From Cryptomeria japonica (Eukaryota; Streptophyta; Pinopsida; Cupressales; Cupressaceae): a stretch of 64,000 bases of DNA. Both the position numbers and the translations under genes were made by a program. Each line of letters begins with the position of its first letter. The first letter of the stretch is position 1. The stretch spans positions 44,839,517-44,903,516 of the forward strand of contig NC_081411.1 in assembly GCF_030272615.1 (NCBI RefSeq), in the 5' to 3' direction. The notes beneath the pieces were generated by a model. It had not been told where the DNA came from. It was given only the letters and a program-made list of their open reading frames with translations, and did no database searches. This document shows, one piece after another, positions 1 to 12,391 of this stretch.

Positions 1-5
1 GGAAA

Positions 6-1365
6 TTATTTGTTGATCCATTCGGTTGGTTCCCCTATTCTGATCCTTGATAGTTGGTCGGCTATTATATGGTACTTTCTTGGTCGTACAATAATGGTGA
101 AGGTAAATTCCTGCAGGAGCAGTGGCCATCTACTTACCCTACCTTGGATAATTGGTTTATTTACGAGGTACATTAGTGCCTGATGGTCCACATAATATGT
201 GAACGACATAGCCAATAGGTAGTGCCAAAAAATTTATACAGCTTACACCATCCCTAGTGCCTCTCACTCTGTTGTGCTATAGTTTTGTTCAGCCCTTGAT
301 AGTAGTCGGCTGGCAAAGAAAACAAAATGGTCCAACCCTTGTGTCCCTACCTGCACGAGGTAGCACCAATTGGAAAGTTGGAGGCATCAACGTGTACATG
401 AAACTCCTTATTCCAATCCAGGTATACCAGTATTGGTGTGCTCACCAGACGATCTTTCAATTCTTTGAACGCTTCCTCCTACTCTGTACTCCATACGAGC
501 GACTCTCCCTTACTTGTTAGCTTATCTAGGGGCTAGGAGACCTGTACAAAGTGTTTGATAAATCTCTGGTAGTAGTCGACGTGGCCCAGGAATGATTTCA
601 CCCCTGTCATATTTGTTGGGCTCTCCATGTTGACAATTACATCTATCTTATTCGGGTCTATCTTCAGACCTTCCTTGCAAACGATGTGGCCAAGAAGATT
701 CCCTTGCGGTACCATAAACCTACATTTCCTTGGGTTCAAAGCTAGCCTATCTTTTCAACACCTCTCCATACATTCCCTGAGAGCCTTCAAATGGGTGTCC
801 TAATTGCTAAAAATCGACCAGTCATCCAGAAATGCCCTGAAGTTTTCTATGGACATTTTGTCAAAAATGTGTAGAATTATCCTTTGGAAAGTTGCAGGTG
901 CATTACATAGTCCAAAGGGCATGCGATTATAGGCATACACCCCTTCCTCCACCACGAATGTGGTCTTCAGCTTGTCTTCTTCCGCAATACTTATCCAGTT
1001 GTACCTTGAGAACCCATCTAGGAATGTGTATATTTCATGTCTGGCTACTTCCTCCAAGATGATGTCAGTGAATGGAATCAGGAATGGCTCTTTGATGCTT
1101 ACTGCATTTAGTACCTAAATTCCACGCATATCCTTATCTGATTAGCTTCCTTGTTAAGAGAGATGATGATTGGAGAAACCCAGTCACTAGTTTCTACTTT
1201 GAATATGATCCCTACTTCTAACATTTTGTTGATCTCCTAGTTTACTTTGGCTGCATAGTTCTTGTTCATCCTGTACGATCTCCTCCATATCGGTTGGGCT
1301 CTTGGTATGAGGGTTATGCGATGTACACATAGTTCTGGTGGTACCCCCTTCAAGTCCTTGTAGGT
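6..1365 (-). pseudogene. G1 reverse transcriptase and RNase H, broken
   Basis: This is the reverse transcriptase-RNase H part of G1, which would copy element RNA into DNA in cytoplasmic particles. The RT palm lies at 800-1057 (FLDGFSRYNW, then MPFGLCNAPATFQR and the catalytic FLDD in place of the usual YxDD). The thumb lies at 533-739 (GLKIDPNKIDVI, SFLGHVDYYQRFIKH). The end of RNase H and its connection lies at 6-215 (VDHQALMYLVNKP, GRVSRWPLLLQEF, ADQLSRI). The three blocks lie in different frames or are separated by stops, so no full protein can be made. The region 1058-1365 still reads as RT N-terminus in pieces. Confidence 0.85.
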
Positions 1366-2382
1366 CTAGGCAAAGCCGTCCTTATATTCCATAAATATTC
1401 TGAAAGTCGCTACCTTCAGTATGGGATTAGTGTCATCTGCTACGAGTATCTCCTGTGGGTCCTCGTCATCGCCGAGATTAACTTGCTTCACGTCTCTTTT
1501 CTCGTACTTGATATGTTTATCTCGTTCAAACTGGTGGGCTGGCGTGTTGTCCATCCGTGCAATTCCCTCCTCGTACCTACTATACTCTGAGGGAAATGAT
1601 TGGTCTCCCATACCACCACTTGATTCCCTTATCTCGCATATTTGTAGTATGTCGCACTTCGGGTGGAAGACCTCGTCATTCTCCATTTGCCAATGGAAGA
1701 GTCCAGCCAACGAACTAGTTCCATCTTCAAAACATTCGTCTAGTTCTAACACTCCTTCCTCATTGGGTTCCTTCCCTCCTCTGTCTCCTTCGGAACCCCA
1801 TTCCCATCTATTTGAATCATCTGAGTCGGAGTCGGATGACGTGAGCTCTTCACTAACGGACTGATTCCTTAGGTCGATTACATAGTTATGACTGTCACTC
1901 TCAATTGAGAGTGTATTCTTCCTCCAGTTATGATTGGCTCTAGCCATGATCAACCATCCCCTTCCTAGGAGGGTGTCGTATGCTTTTCTTTCTAGTGGGA
2001 TGACTACGAAGTCCATAAGGAATTATTGTGTCCTAATCCCAACCTTTTAGTCCATGAGATTACCGAGGGGTTTGATACCATGTTGGTCTGCACCGACAAG
2101 ATGGAATGTTGGTGGCCAGAGAGTAGGCTTACCAAGACTTCTCCACGTTTCCTCTAATAGCACATTCACTTCGGACCTGCCATCCACCATGGTGTTTGTG
2201 AGCTTTTGTCCCATTATGTCCATCTCCACTACGACAGGTTTCCACCCATTGCTTACCGTGAGTAGCATAGGGTTCATGGCGTCCATACCAGGTTCCTCCA
2301 CCAGATCTGTACTATGTGGTTTTGTCATCATAAGGTGTTCCTGGTTGATGGTGGTGTCACCAGCTACATTTGTCAGGGCCAT
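1366..2382 (-). pseudogene. G1 aspartic protease and acidic linker, broken
   Basis: The minus-strand frame continues from gag. A retropepsin-like stretch lies at about 2047-2250 (MDIMGQKLTNTMVDGRSEVNVL). The catalytic triad, normally D-S/T/G-G-S/A, reads D-G-R-S, so one glycine position is changed. After an in-frame TAA at 2049 the frame reopens (1366-2016) into a linker rich in Ser, Asp and Glu (SSDSDSDDS region) and then the conserved lead-in to RT (VNLGDDEDPQEILV, EYKDGFA). The TAA and other stops fit CAA/CAG-to-stop changes. This is clearly family-like but not functional. Confidence 0.7.
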
Positions 2383-2388
2383 CCTTAA

Positions 2389-4743
2389 CTATGGCATGGT
2401 CTCTAGAAGGTCGGATACTCGTATGGGTATTGTGGTTTGTAACATCTGCTTAATGATAGTTTTCTTTGGTCCTGACTTGAGTAGTGTACTGGTAGCTAGG
2501 TGCGAGGCCCGCCGCTCTTCTACCATCGCCCACTCGATATCCGCACTGGCTTCTTGGAGTCTTTCCTTCTCCGTGCGAGGGTCAGGATACATGGCTTTCT
2601 TATTTTCCAATCTTGTGATTGCCAATACGCCTTCCCCCAGTCCTTCTACCTCCAACACACTCACCCCTTTTTGCTTTGGACAGTCCATGTCCTCATGATT
2701 TCCTAGACCGCAGCATTTGCACAACAAACTTCCTGCATCACCCCGGTTTTGACATTCCCGCACAAAGTGACCCCATTCATTGCACTTTCTGAATTGAATC
2801 ATGGGTTGTCCCTTCGCGTCATATTAAATTCTACTCATTGGCGTGTTATTATTGGACCTGTTGTTACCTCATCGATTGTTTTTTTACCCTCTAGGAGACC
2901 CGTTAGAGTTTACTGCTAGCTTCAGAGGTGTCGCTAGCAGTGTGACTTGGTCAAGTTGGGCATAGAGCACTTGTGTGCTCCGTAATTTCAAGTTGTACAG
3001 GCATTCCTTAATGGAATGTCCCATTACTTGGCAGATGTCATAGAAGGCTTTGCGGGGACAACTCCCCTTAGTGTGTCCTTGTGTCTTGCAGTCGCTACAC
3101 CATAACTCCTTACCTTCCCTGCCACCTTCTTTGTTAGCCTTTAGTTCTTTCATCATCCTCATCATATCCCTTTGGATTTCTTGCATGGTTTTGGACTCCC
3201 CATCACTATCTTCATCCGCATTGTCACCATTTCTCACCCGACACTTCCCTTGGGATGTCTTAGTTTCACTTTCAATATCCATCGTGCGGTTGTATGCTTT
3301 GTCAAATGAGGACGGAGGGACCACTTTTATCTTTTGTCTAAGAGACGGTACCAGTCCTTCAACAAACCACCACTTCTTGAGGCCATCAACTGACCGGTTC
3401 TCCATTTTGTTGAGTAGTTCTCTCAGCCTTCTGTTATATGCCCGTACACCTTCACTTTTTCCTTGCTTCGTGTTGTAAATCTCTGCCACAATTTCATTGT
3501 CATCTCATAGGAGTTTTAACTCCTCTTGGAAAGCCTTCTTCAGACTGTTCCATGACATTTTATATTGGGCATCCATGTCTGTATACCAATCAATTGCTAT
3601 TCCCCACAGGGTGGCTGGAAATGCCTTCAACTAGTAATCCTGGTCGTCCTGGCCATTTTCCTCCCAAATGGTCATGCATGTCTTACAATGTTGTACGGGG
3701 TCCTCCGACCCGTCTCCCATGAATTTTGGAAGCTTTTGTTTCTCCGGGGTGTGTGCCATTGTTCTTGCCTGGAGGGTTTAATGTAGCGCTTGGAAGTGAA
3801 TATATGTCAGAAAGGTATTATGTGTCTAGGAGGTACCGTACACTCTTGGTCTGGTTGGACTCCTGTGTGCAGGGCTTTGGTCACCCTCACTCCTATAGTC
3901 CCTCCTTTCTGGGGTTTCTGGATCTAACCCTCCTATTTTGATGCCCTCTAACAAGGATAAATTCCTGATGCCAGATAATGTTGCTTCAGAAATAGTGGTG
4001 ATCTCTTCGTGCAAGTCCTGTACCGCCTCATCTTTTTGTTCAGAATATTCTGACAGGTTGATCTGCAACTCTGCTCTAGAGTCCTCTTCACTTGATGTCG
4101 AGTGTGGGGCCTGGTTGGCAAGATCTTCCTCCTCTACGTCTGGAAGAGGCAGATTCCTAGCAACCTCAGCCAACTCCTTCTGCATACACGACCTTTGCCT
4201 CTCCCAGCTACAAATCCACTACACTCTGACTTCTGTTGCATTTCTCTGAGATCTTCGAGTCAGCAACCTCCCTTAGCCGTCATCTTTGTTCAACCTGTTC
4301 TTTTATATAGAGAGATCTCCATATAGTTCCCTGGTCTACTCCTTCGGTGGTAGTGGTATGTTCGTCCTTGTTTGTCCATAGGGGCATCAAGTGGCAGAGG
4401 TACAGTTTCGACTAGCCTCTCTCTCCTCTTCCTCCATACGTCTTCACTCCTCGTACCTTCGAAGTACATGTTGTCGATGGAGTTCTCATGTAGGTTCCTC
4501 CCTTCGGTCTTGAAGTGGAATCAGATTTCTAGTGAGTAACCTTGGAATACTTTCGAGTAGGTCAAAGATGGGAGTGTTGATGGTGAGTTCACCATGTACT
4601 GAGCCTTTCGAGATGACTCTCTCGTGAGCCTCTCTCTACACATACTTCGTGACCGACATGTCCCACAACTCTACCAAGTCTACCATCAACTGATCCTCTC
4701 AAATCTCTTCTGTGGTACTTTCTTCGCGTGTGTTGCTATCCAT
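2389..4743 (-). pseudogene. G1 gag polyprotein, broken by stops
   Basis: This is the structural (gag) protein of G1. I place the start at the ATG at 4743, the first Met after the candidate primer site (start of MDSNTREESTTEE). The frame then stays constant to the protease but is cut by several stops. An acidic N-terminal region lies at 3826-4185. The capsid-like helical region lies around 3300-3489 (GVRAYNRRLRELLNKMENR). Four zinc-knuckle positions follow: CSDCKTQGHTKGSC is intact, the next has lost its first Cys (Y-D-I-C), the third has lost its first Cys (F-R-K-C), and CKCCGLGNHEDMDC is intact. Four knuckles is more than the usual one or two for plant gypsy gags. Confidence 0.75.
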
Positions 4744-4820
4744 GACAAGTAATTGTTGGTTGAATGGATGACCCATCAATTCCTTCCAGCTGCTGCCATA
4801 ACTATCTCCACGTTCATTCA

Positions 4821-4832
4821 GGCAACGATGCC
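4821..4832 (-). promoter_or_regulatory. Candidate primer-binding site of G1
   Basis: On the minus strand TGGCATCGTTGCC follows the LTR end (..AAACA) after a short TTT spacer. It resembles the tRNA-Asp type site TGGCGCCGTTGCC of plant gypsy elements with two changes. The position between LTR and gag supports it; the tRNA assignment is from memory and tentative. Confidence 0.5.
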
Positions 4833-4836
4833 AAAA

Positions 4837-5027
4837 TGTTTTGTCTTTGATGTAAGGTTGATAAAACTCACAGATAACAAAATATTTTCCACACGTACCC
4901 GTTATCAATGTAACAAAACATTCATATATCACATCATAAGTAATAATGGTAAACAAGTAGACTGGAAGAGTTATATCTTTATTGAATTATCTAGAATATA
5001 TCCATACATAATCTCCCTTGCCAAGGT
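4837..5027 (-). repeat. G1 5' LTR, inner (U5-side) part
   Basis: Read on the minus strand this is the inner part of the 5' LTR, ending in CA four bases before the primer site. It is cut off at 5027 by the start of element C2 and continues after C2 at 12392. The intact LTR would be about 345 bp. Confidence 0.6.
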
Positions 5028-6504
5028 TGTTGGCATATGTGCAAAGTTTGATGACATCGTATGATTGTATGTTGTCATTGATGTCAATATGTTGAAGTAT
5101 GAACTAGTATATTGAAGTAAGCAAACTGGCAAGAGAACTGGTATGATGGTATGAAGTGAACCGGTATATGCAAACAGGTAAACCAGTATATTGAAGTGTG
5201 AACTGGTATATGCAAAGTTTGTATCGGGGTTTCATTTGATATGACTACCGGTTGGTAGTCTCAGCTTTAGGGTTTCTGGTTGATGCATTTCAAGTCTGTG
5301 TGATTCGACCGACGACATCCTGTGATGAGTTAGCATTGAAATGAAGATTAGATCGTGTTGCCACGTCAGCCTTGTGCGTGTGAAGAATTTCCTTGAGGAT
5401 CTTGCATGAAGAAGATTGATTCTATCTACCTCGAGAATGTGCAAAATCTTAGTAAATGGTGGAGAGCGCGTGATGGGTTATCAAGCTTCCAGAAGTTGTG
5501 AAGAACGGATGATGGAGAACATCTTGAGATTTGTTCAAGATTGTTTTACGCTATGTAATGTGTTTAAACAGTCAGGATTGGACCGACTGTATTATTAACC
5601 TAGATGCTTAGGGTTTTAGGTTTTGGCCACCGACCTAATTATTGTCTATAAGGTCAACGATGATTCTCATTTGAAGTTGTTGGCAAATGAATGTATGTGA
5701 AGTGATTCTTTCTAGATCGGAGAAGTGAGTAGAGATCTATAGTGTGTGATTGTAGATGTAAAGGAACTAAAGTGGATCTAGCTTGGCATTAAGTGTTGTT
5801 ATCAGATCAATGTATTACCTATTGACTTCTAACCATTTCAGCAGATGGAAAATCCCTTTACCGAGTAGCTTTAATAGGCTTTTTGTAAATCCTTTAACAG
5901 GATGACTCAAAATCATTGAGTTCTTCTAATCCTCTGACAAGGTAACCTTTAAGAGGGTTTTAACCTCTAACCAGGTATTTATCCATCCCTTAACTAGGTG
6001 ATCCCTAGTAGGATCGGTTCCTAGCAGAACCTGTTGCAAAGTCTTTAACCGGACTAGGCTGCTAACAAAGAGGACTTTAGAAGAGTTCAAGAAAAACTTG
6101 TGGGTATTCATCCCCACTGTGGTTTTTCCCAGTTGGGTTTCCACGTGAAAAAATCAATGTGTTATGTGTGATGCTTTTTCATGTGATGTTTTAGTGTTTT
6201 TTGTTAAGCGGTAATGCAAGCTGATCCAATGGTCATTGTATTTATGATGTTTTACTTGCTTAAGCATATGGGTAAAGTTGAGTTGAGATATTAGGTTCTG
6301 AGAAGATCTAGATGTTATTGGTTTATGTCTTTCACAGTCATACTATGTTTTATAGGTAGTGTCTTGATTTAGATCGGTGATATTGTTTACCAGTTAGTGC
6401 AGTCTTTGCAGTTTAACTTGTTGGAGAAGTTTTTGTCTATACTGATTCAGCCCCCCACCCCTCTCAGTATCCATTGGGTATTTACTATTCATCATTATTC
6501 ATCA
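5028..6504 (+). repeat. C2 5' LTR
   Basis: A direct repeat of 10900-12391, 1477 bp, bounded by TG and CA. It is immediately followed by the primer-binding site. Short open frames inside it (for example near 5416-5598) recur in the other LTR simply because the LTRs are copies; no protein family is recognisable. Confidence 0.95.
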
Positions 6505-6506
6505 AT

Positions 6507-6518
6507 TGGTATCAGAGC
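6507..6518 (+). promoter_or_regulatory. C2 primer-binding site (initiator tRNA-Met type)
   Basis: TGGTATCAGAGC, the standard complement to the 3' end of plant initiator Met tRNA, lies two bases after the LTR end. Confidence 0.95.
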
Positions 6519-6575
6519 GTCCTCCAGGTCCTCTGTGTTGTAAGCTTAACCGCTTGAGGAAAAGATCCTATTCTA

Positions 6576-7460
6576 ATGATGAAGAGGGAAGGTCTTAAGT
6601 TCAATAAAGATCACTTTAAGATATGGAAAGACAGAATGAAGATATACATTAAAAGCATGGGTGCTGAACACTGGAACTATGTTGAGAATACTTATGTTGT
6701 TCCTACCGGTACTCTCACCGATGATCAAAGAAGAGAAATTCAAGAGAATGGGCAAGTCATGGAATCCCTTATCAACAATCTATCTAATATTGAGTTTATA
6801 GATGTTGAAGATAAAGACAATCCCAAAGATGTATGGGATACTTTAGAGTCTATCTATGGCGGTGATGAGCATGTGAAGCAAGCTAAGGAAGAAATCCTTA
6901 GAGGAAAATTTGAAGACATGCGGATGGTTGAAGGAGAGACCATTCAACAATATAGGATAAGAATTAAAACTGTTGTAGGAGACATCAAGAGTGTAGGAGG
7001 TACAATGGATGATTCCATCATTGTTAGCAAAGTTTTGAGATCCTTATTACCGGCCTATGCAATAAGGGTTGCCGCTATTCAGGAGTTGAGATCTATTGAC
7101 AAGACAAAGGTATCCCTTGACTCCATCACTGATAAGTTGACCACATATGAGCTAAATAGCTATGATGGCAGTGTTCAGAAGACTGAATCAACCTTTAGGG
7201 CATCTACTACACTATCTAGAAAGGGAAACGAAGCTGGTACTAGTTGTGAACCTAGACAAAGCAGGGATATGGATGATGAGGAGATCTTGATGGAATTTGA
7301 AGCTCTTCTTGCCAAGAGACTTCCTAAGGGAACTAGAAAATACAGAGGTAAGCTCCCTTTGAAATTTTTTTCTTGCAATAGGATAGGACACAATGCTATC
7401 AACTGTCCCAATAGTGATGATAAGGACAAACCGAATAACTTTAAAAAGTTCAAAGGATGA
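6576..7460 (+). pseudogene. C2 gag
   Basis: The gag region of the C2 polyprotein. I start it at the ATG pair at 6576, the first Met in frame after the primer site. It has the copia-type UBN2-like helical capsid region (HFKIWKDRMKIYIKSMG, DVWDTLESIYGG, LRGKFEDMRMVEGETIQQY). Near its end is a zinc knuckle whose first Cys has become Phe: F-F-S-C-N-R-I-G-H-N-A-I-N-C. The frame is stopped by TGA at 7458-7460 and continues in the same frame beyond it, where an Arg CGA would fit. It would have packaged element RNA. Confidence 0.85.
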
Positions 7461-8795
7461 AATAGGAGAAACTGTCTTGTTGCAGTTGATGAAGGTGTCA
7501 CTGATGATGAATCAGAAGATGAAGAAAGTGAAGACATAGTTTTTTTAGCCATTAAGGAAGATGTGTCAGGCAAGAAGGCTCTTGTCTCCTGCTTTGATAA
7601 TTCTAATGAGTGTATTATTGATAGTGGATGTTCTCCCCACATGACTCGTGACCAGAAAAAGTTTCTATCACTGGAAGAGTACGATGAAGGTGTAGTCCAA
7701 TTTGGTAATGATGCACCATGTATGGTAAAAGGCAAAGGGTCCATCTCTCTAAATAGAAAAACGGTGTTGATAATGTATATTGGGTAGAAGGTCTCAGACA
7801 TAACCTTTTGAGTGTTGCCCAGCTGAATGATAAAGGACTCACTCTGGAATTCAAATATGGATTGTGCAAAATAAAAGGAAAGAGTGGTGAACTGATGGTC
7901 ACCAGTATGCACACCAAAGGTAACTTATTTCAGTTAAATACAAATATTAGTCAATGTCTAATGGCTAAGTTTTATGACAGTTGGATATGACATAGGAGAC
8001 TTTGCCATGTAAATTTTGATAATATTGTGAAGGTCAGTAAGATCAAGGCAGTTAGAGTGTTGAACAAACCGAAGAATCCTTTGTGAAGAGAATGTCAACT
8101 AGGGAAAATGTCTTTCTCAACCTTCAAAGGTAAATCTTTCACAACAGACAATTTACTTGATCTTGTGCATACTGATGTGTGTGGTCCTATGAAAACTAGG
8201 AGTGTTCAGGGAGATAGGTACTTTATGATTCTTATTGATGATTGCTCAAGGATGATGTGGGTCACATTCTTCAAAGACAAGTCTGAAGCTTTTGGAAAGT
8301 TTAAAGCCTTCAGAGAACTAGTTGAAAAGGAAAGCGGTAAGAGGATTAAATGCCTTAGAACCGACCAAGGAGGTGAGTTCACTTCTAGTGAATTCAATAA
8401 GTACTGTGAAGAGAATGGCATCAAGAGGCAACTGTCTACCCCCTGGATTCCACAGTAGAATGGCCTAGAAGAAAGGAACAACCAGATTGTAGTTGAAGCA
8501 ACTAGAATGATGCTGATTCAAGGGAAGGTTGCTCGTACTTTTTGGAGAGAAGTGGTGAGCACTACAGTCTACACTATGAACTGGGTACTCATCAAGAAAG
8601 GTAAGGATAAAAATCCTTATGAGTATTGGACCGGTAAGACTCCATTAGTAAGCTACTTTAGAGTGTTTGGTAGCAAGTGTTATATCAAGAGAAGTGAATA
8701 CCAGAGTAAGTTTGATGCAAAATGTGATGAGGGAATATTCTTAGGGTATTCTACCAAGAGCAAAGCTCTCAAGTGTTTTAACAATAGGACTTAGC
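7461..8795 (+). pseudogene. C2 protease and integrase, broken
   Basis: A continuation of the C2 polyprotein. The protease has an intact D-S-G (IIDSGCSPHMT, near 7615). A -1 frameshift in an A-run near 7760 puts the rest (GLRHNLLSVAQL onward) in another frame. The integrase has a His/Cys region near 7990-8100, first Asp in HTDVCGP (8168 region), second Asp in RTDQGGE and the Glu in NGLEERNN, so the D-D-E triad is visible. Stops at 7987 (TGG to TGA), 8084, 8456 (in the conserved PQxNG, so CAG to TAG) and 8793 break it. Confidence 0.85.
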
Positions 8796-10651
8796 AAATT
8801 GTTGAAAGTATCAATGTTAGAGTTGATGAAACCTCTGAGAAACATGAGGAAAGTAGTAGCGAGTGAGCAGTAGATGAACCAGATGTAACCTTCTGGGAAC
8901 TGGTTGCAAAACAATCAAGTACAAGTAAGAGTGCTCCTACACTAGTAGATGCTGATGAAGATGAGGATGAAGAGGAAAAGAAAGAGGAATCAGTTAAGAT
9001 CATTCCTAGGTATGTAAAGCTGCATCATGATCCAAAGAAGATCATAGGGGATACAGATGCAGTAATACTTACAAGAAGAAAGGTCAGAGAGAATTCTTGC
9101 ATGATTTCTAAATTTGAGCCCAAAACATTTAAAGAGGCACACAAAGATGAAGATTGTATTAAGGCTATGGAAGAGGAACTTGACTAGATATAAAAGAATG
9201 GCACATGGTCTTTAGTACCCAAACTTGAGCACAAAAATGTTATTGGCACCGAATGGGTTTTTAGAAATAAGCTGAATGAAGATGGCACATTGGTAAGAAA
9301 CAAAGCAAGATTGGTATGTAAGGGATATGCTCAAGAAGAAGGATAAGGCTTTGGAAAAAACTTTGCTCCAGTAGCTAGATTGGAAGGAGTTCGAATGCTA
9401 CTTGCATATGCAACCTTCAAGAGATTCAAAGTGTATCAGATGGATGTAAAATCTACATTCCTGAATGGATTACTTGAAGAGGAAGTGTATATAGAGCAAC
9501 CAAATGGGTTTTCCCTATCAGAAGATAGTGATATGGTGTGTAGGCTACATAAAGCCTTGTATGGATTGAATCAAGCACCTGGAGCATGGTATGAACGTTT
9601 ACACTCCCATCTTGTGAAGATTGGATTTGAAAGAACAAGTGAAGATAGCAATGTCTATCTGAAGTCAGAAGGAGATCAGATTATGATCTGTGAAGTGTTT
9701 GTTGATGACATAATTTTTGGTGGAGATGACAAGATGAGCTATGCATTTGCAAATGAAATGAAGAAGGAATTTGAGATGTCACTAATCAAAGAGATTAAGT
9801 TTTTCATTGGACTACAGATTCAACAAATGAAAGATGGTATCTTTATCACTCAGTCCAAGTATGTCAAAGAGGTGTTGAAGACCTTTGGCATGGAAGACAA
9901 CAAACTGGTTGGTACACCGATGATGACCAGTTGTAAATTGTCTAAAGAAGATGACTCAACGTTGGTGAATGAGAAGGAATACTGGTCAATGATTGGTAAG
10001 TTTCATTATGTAGTACACAATAGATCGAACATTGCACATGCAGTGGGCATTGCTGCACGTTTTTAGAAAAGTCCAAGAGAATCCCACTTGGTAGCAGTCA
10101 AGCGGATTCTTAGATATCTGAAGGGAACTATAGATTATGGATTGTGGTATCCATACAATAATGATTTTAATCTCAAAGTGTTTACTGATGTTGATTGGGC
10201 TGGTAATGTGGATGACCATAAGAGCACAAGCGGTGGTGCATTCTTTCTCGGTGGTAGACTACTCTCATGGATGAGAAAGAAACAGGGTTGTATCTCTCAG
10301 TCTACAACAGAAGCAAAATATGTAGCAGCATTTATGAACTGCACTCAGACAATTTGGATGAAGCATGTATTAAGTGGTTTCAAAGTCCCTATATCTGAAC
10401 CGGTGAGTATATTTTGTGATAACACAAGTGCAATTAATATTTCCAAGAATCCGGTATTGCATGCTAGAACCAAGCACTTTGAGCTCAAGTATCATTTCTC
10501 AAGGGAGAAAGTTCAGAACAAAGAGGTTGTACTGGAACATGTTTCCAGTAAAGAGTAGTTAGTAGATATATTCACCAAGCCTCTACTGAAGGCTACATTT
10601 ACCTATTTAAGAGGTGAATTAGGGGTGCTACCCCTTCAAGAGGTGAACTAA
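8796..10651 (+). pseudogene. C2 reverse transcriptase and RNase H, broken
   Basis: The copia RT-RNase H. RT motifs: NGTWSLVPK, the EWVFRNK-like block near 9250, FKVYQMDVKSTFLNG, VYIEQPNGF, LHKALYGLNQAPGAWYERL and the catalytic F-V-D-D (near 9700, normally Y-V-D-D). RNase H: VFTDVDWAGNVDDHKSTSG, STTEAKYVA, FCDNTSAINISKNPV, HARTKHFELKYHF. The C-terminus is ADIFTKPL-like and ends at TAA 10649. In-frame stops include 9184 (TAG), 9190 (TAA), 9343 (TAA), 10064 (TAG) and 10556 (TAG). Most sit where family members carry Gln. Confidence 0.9.
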
Positions 10652-10885
10652 AGGTATGTGCTCCACATCAACTAGGTATTGCATTACCAAATCTTTTCAG
10701 GATTGATGTGTTGAAGGATGCTACTCCTCAAGGGGAGAAGCATAGTAGATCATGGATGTTTATGCCTCCACTTTGACATTGTTGTCAAAGGGGGAGAAGA
10801 TATGAAGCAGAGAAGATATCTGTAGTATTGAAGACATATTATATGGAAGAAGATGTAGAGATATATTTGTGTATTGCCATCAATG

Positions 10886-10899
10886 CCAAAGGGGGAGAT
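10886..10899 (+). promoter_or_regulatory. C2 polypurine tract
   Basis: A purine run (CAAAGGGGGAGAT) lies directly before the 3' LTR, where second-strand synthesis is primed in LTR elements. Confidence 0.85.
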
Positions 10900-12391
10900 T
10901 GTTGGCATATGTGTAGTGTTTGATGACATGGTATGATTGTATGTTGTCATTGATGTCAATATGTTGAAGTATGAATAGGTATATTGAAGTAATCAAACTG
11001 GCAAGAGAACCGGTATGATGGTATGAAGTGAACCAATATGACGATATGAACCGGTATATGCAAAAAGATGAACCGATATGTTGAAGTGTGAACTGGTATA
11101 TGCAAAGATTGTATCGGGGTTTCATTTGATATGACTACCGGTTGGTAGTCTCAGCTTCAGGGTTTCCAGTTAATGCATTTAAAGTCTCTGTGATTCAACC
11201 GACGAGATCCTGCGATGAGTTAGCATTGAAATGAAGATTAGATCGTGTTTCCATGTAAGGATTGTGCACGTGAAGAATTTCCTTGAGGATCTTGCATGAA
11301 AAATATTGATTCTATCTACCTCGGGAATGTACAAAATCTAAGTAAAGGTGGAGAGCGCGTGATGGGCTATCAAGCTTCCAGAAGCGGCGAAGAACAGACG
11401 ATGGAGAACGTCTTGAGATTTGTTCAAGATTGTTTTACCCTATGTAATGTGTTTAAACGGTTAGGATTGGACCAACTGTATTATTAACCTAGATGCTCAG
11501 GGTTTTAGGTTTTGGCCATTGACCTAATTGTTGTCTATAAGGTCGATGATGATTCTCATTTGAAATTGTTGGAAAATGAATGTATGTGAAGTGATTCTTG
11601 CCTGATCGGAGAAGTGAGTAGAGATCTATAGTGTGTGATTGCAAATGTAAAGGAAATGAAGTGGATCTACCTTGGCATTAAGTGCTGTTATCAGATCAGT
11701 ATATTACTTGTTGACTTCTAACCATTCCAGCAGATGGAAAATCCCTTTAGCGGTTAGCTTTAACAGGATTTTTGTAAATCCTTTAACAGGGTGACTCAAA
11801 ATCATTGAGCTCTTCAAATCCTCTAACAAGGTAACCTTTAACAGGGTTTTAACCTCTAACTGGGTATTTAGCCATCCCTTGACTGGGTGATTCCTAGCAA
11901 GATCAGTTCCTAGAAGAACCTGTTGTAAAGTCTTTAACTGGACTAGGCTCCTAACAAAGTGGACTTTTGAAGAGTTCAAGAACAACTTGTGGGTATTCAT
12001 CCCCACCATGGTTTTTTCCAGTTGGGTTTCCACGTGAAAAAATCAGTGTGTTATGTGTGATGCTTTTTCATGTGATGTGTTAGTGTTTTCTGTTAAGCGG
12101 TAATGTAAGCTGATCTAATGGTCATTGTATTTATAATGTTTTACTTTCTTAAGAATATGGGTAAATTTGAGTTGAGATATTAGGTTTTGAGATGATCTAG
12201 ATGTTACTAGTTTATGTCTTTCACGGTCATACTATGTTTTACCGGTAGTGCCTTGATTTAGAGTGGTGATATTGTTTACCATTTAGTGCAGTCTTAGTAG
12301 TTTAACTTGTTGGAGAAGTTTTTGTCTATACTGATTCACCCCCACCCCTCTCAGTATCTGTTGTGTATTTACTGTTCATCATTATTCATCA
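10900..12391 (+). repeat. C2 3' LTR
   Basis: A direct repeat of 5028-6504, 1492 bp, starting TGTTGGCATATG and ending TCATCA. It has small indels relative to the 5' LTR (for example an extra segment near 11035-11060). Confidence 0.95.

Larger units (their letters stand above)
1..5027 (-). mobile_element. Ty3/gypsy element G1, internal region plus inner part of its 5' LTR
   Basis: The element runs right to left. From right to left I see part of its 5' LTR (4837-5027), a primer-binding site, gag with several zinc knuckles, protease, reverse transcriptase and part of RNase H, cut by the left window edge. Its 5' LTR is interrupted at 5027 by element C2 and resumes at 12392-12549. There is no sign of integrase or 3' LTR in the window, because these lie further left. 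The RT wording fits non-chromovirus (Tat/Athila-like) gypsy elements, but the lineage is only a guess. Gag through protease is in one frame with scattered stops, and frame changes appear only in the RT/RNase H part. Confidence 0.85.
5028..12391 (+). mobile_element. Complete Ty1/copia element C2 inside G1
   Basis: A full-length copia element: 5' LTR 5028-6504, tRNA-iMet primer site, gag-protease-integrase-RT-RNase H in that order (copia order), polypurine tract, 3' LTR 10900-12391. Both LTRs start TGTTGGCATATG and end in CA. The flanking 5-mers are AAGGT (5023-5027) and GAGGT (12392-12396), a target-site duplication with one mismatch. By eye the first 200 bp of the two LTRs differ at roughly one base in ten, so the insertion is old. 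The coding part has one frameshift and about a dozen stops. Confidence 0.95.

Noticed and set aside
1421-1864. 147-codon plus-strand Ser-rich frame, and a 214-codon one at 2054-2698
   Set aside because: Antisense shadows of the G1 gag/protease frame.
5416-5598. Short frame in the C2 5' LTR with a similar frame at 11296-11487 in the 3' LTR
   Set aside because: Their similarity follows from the LTRs being copies of each other; no protein features.
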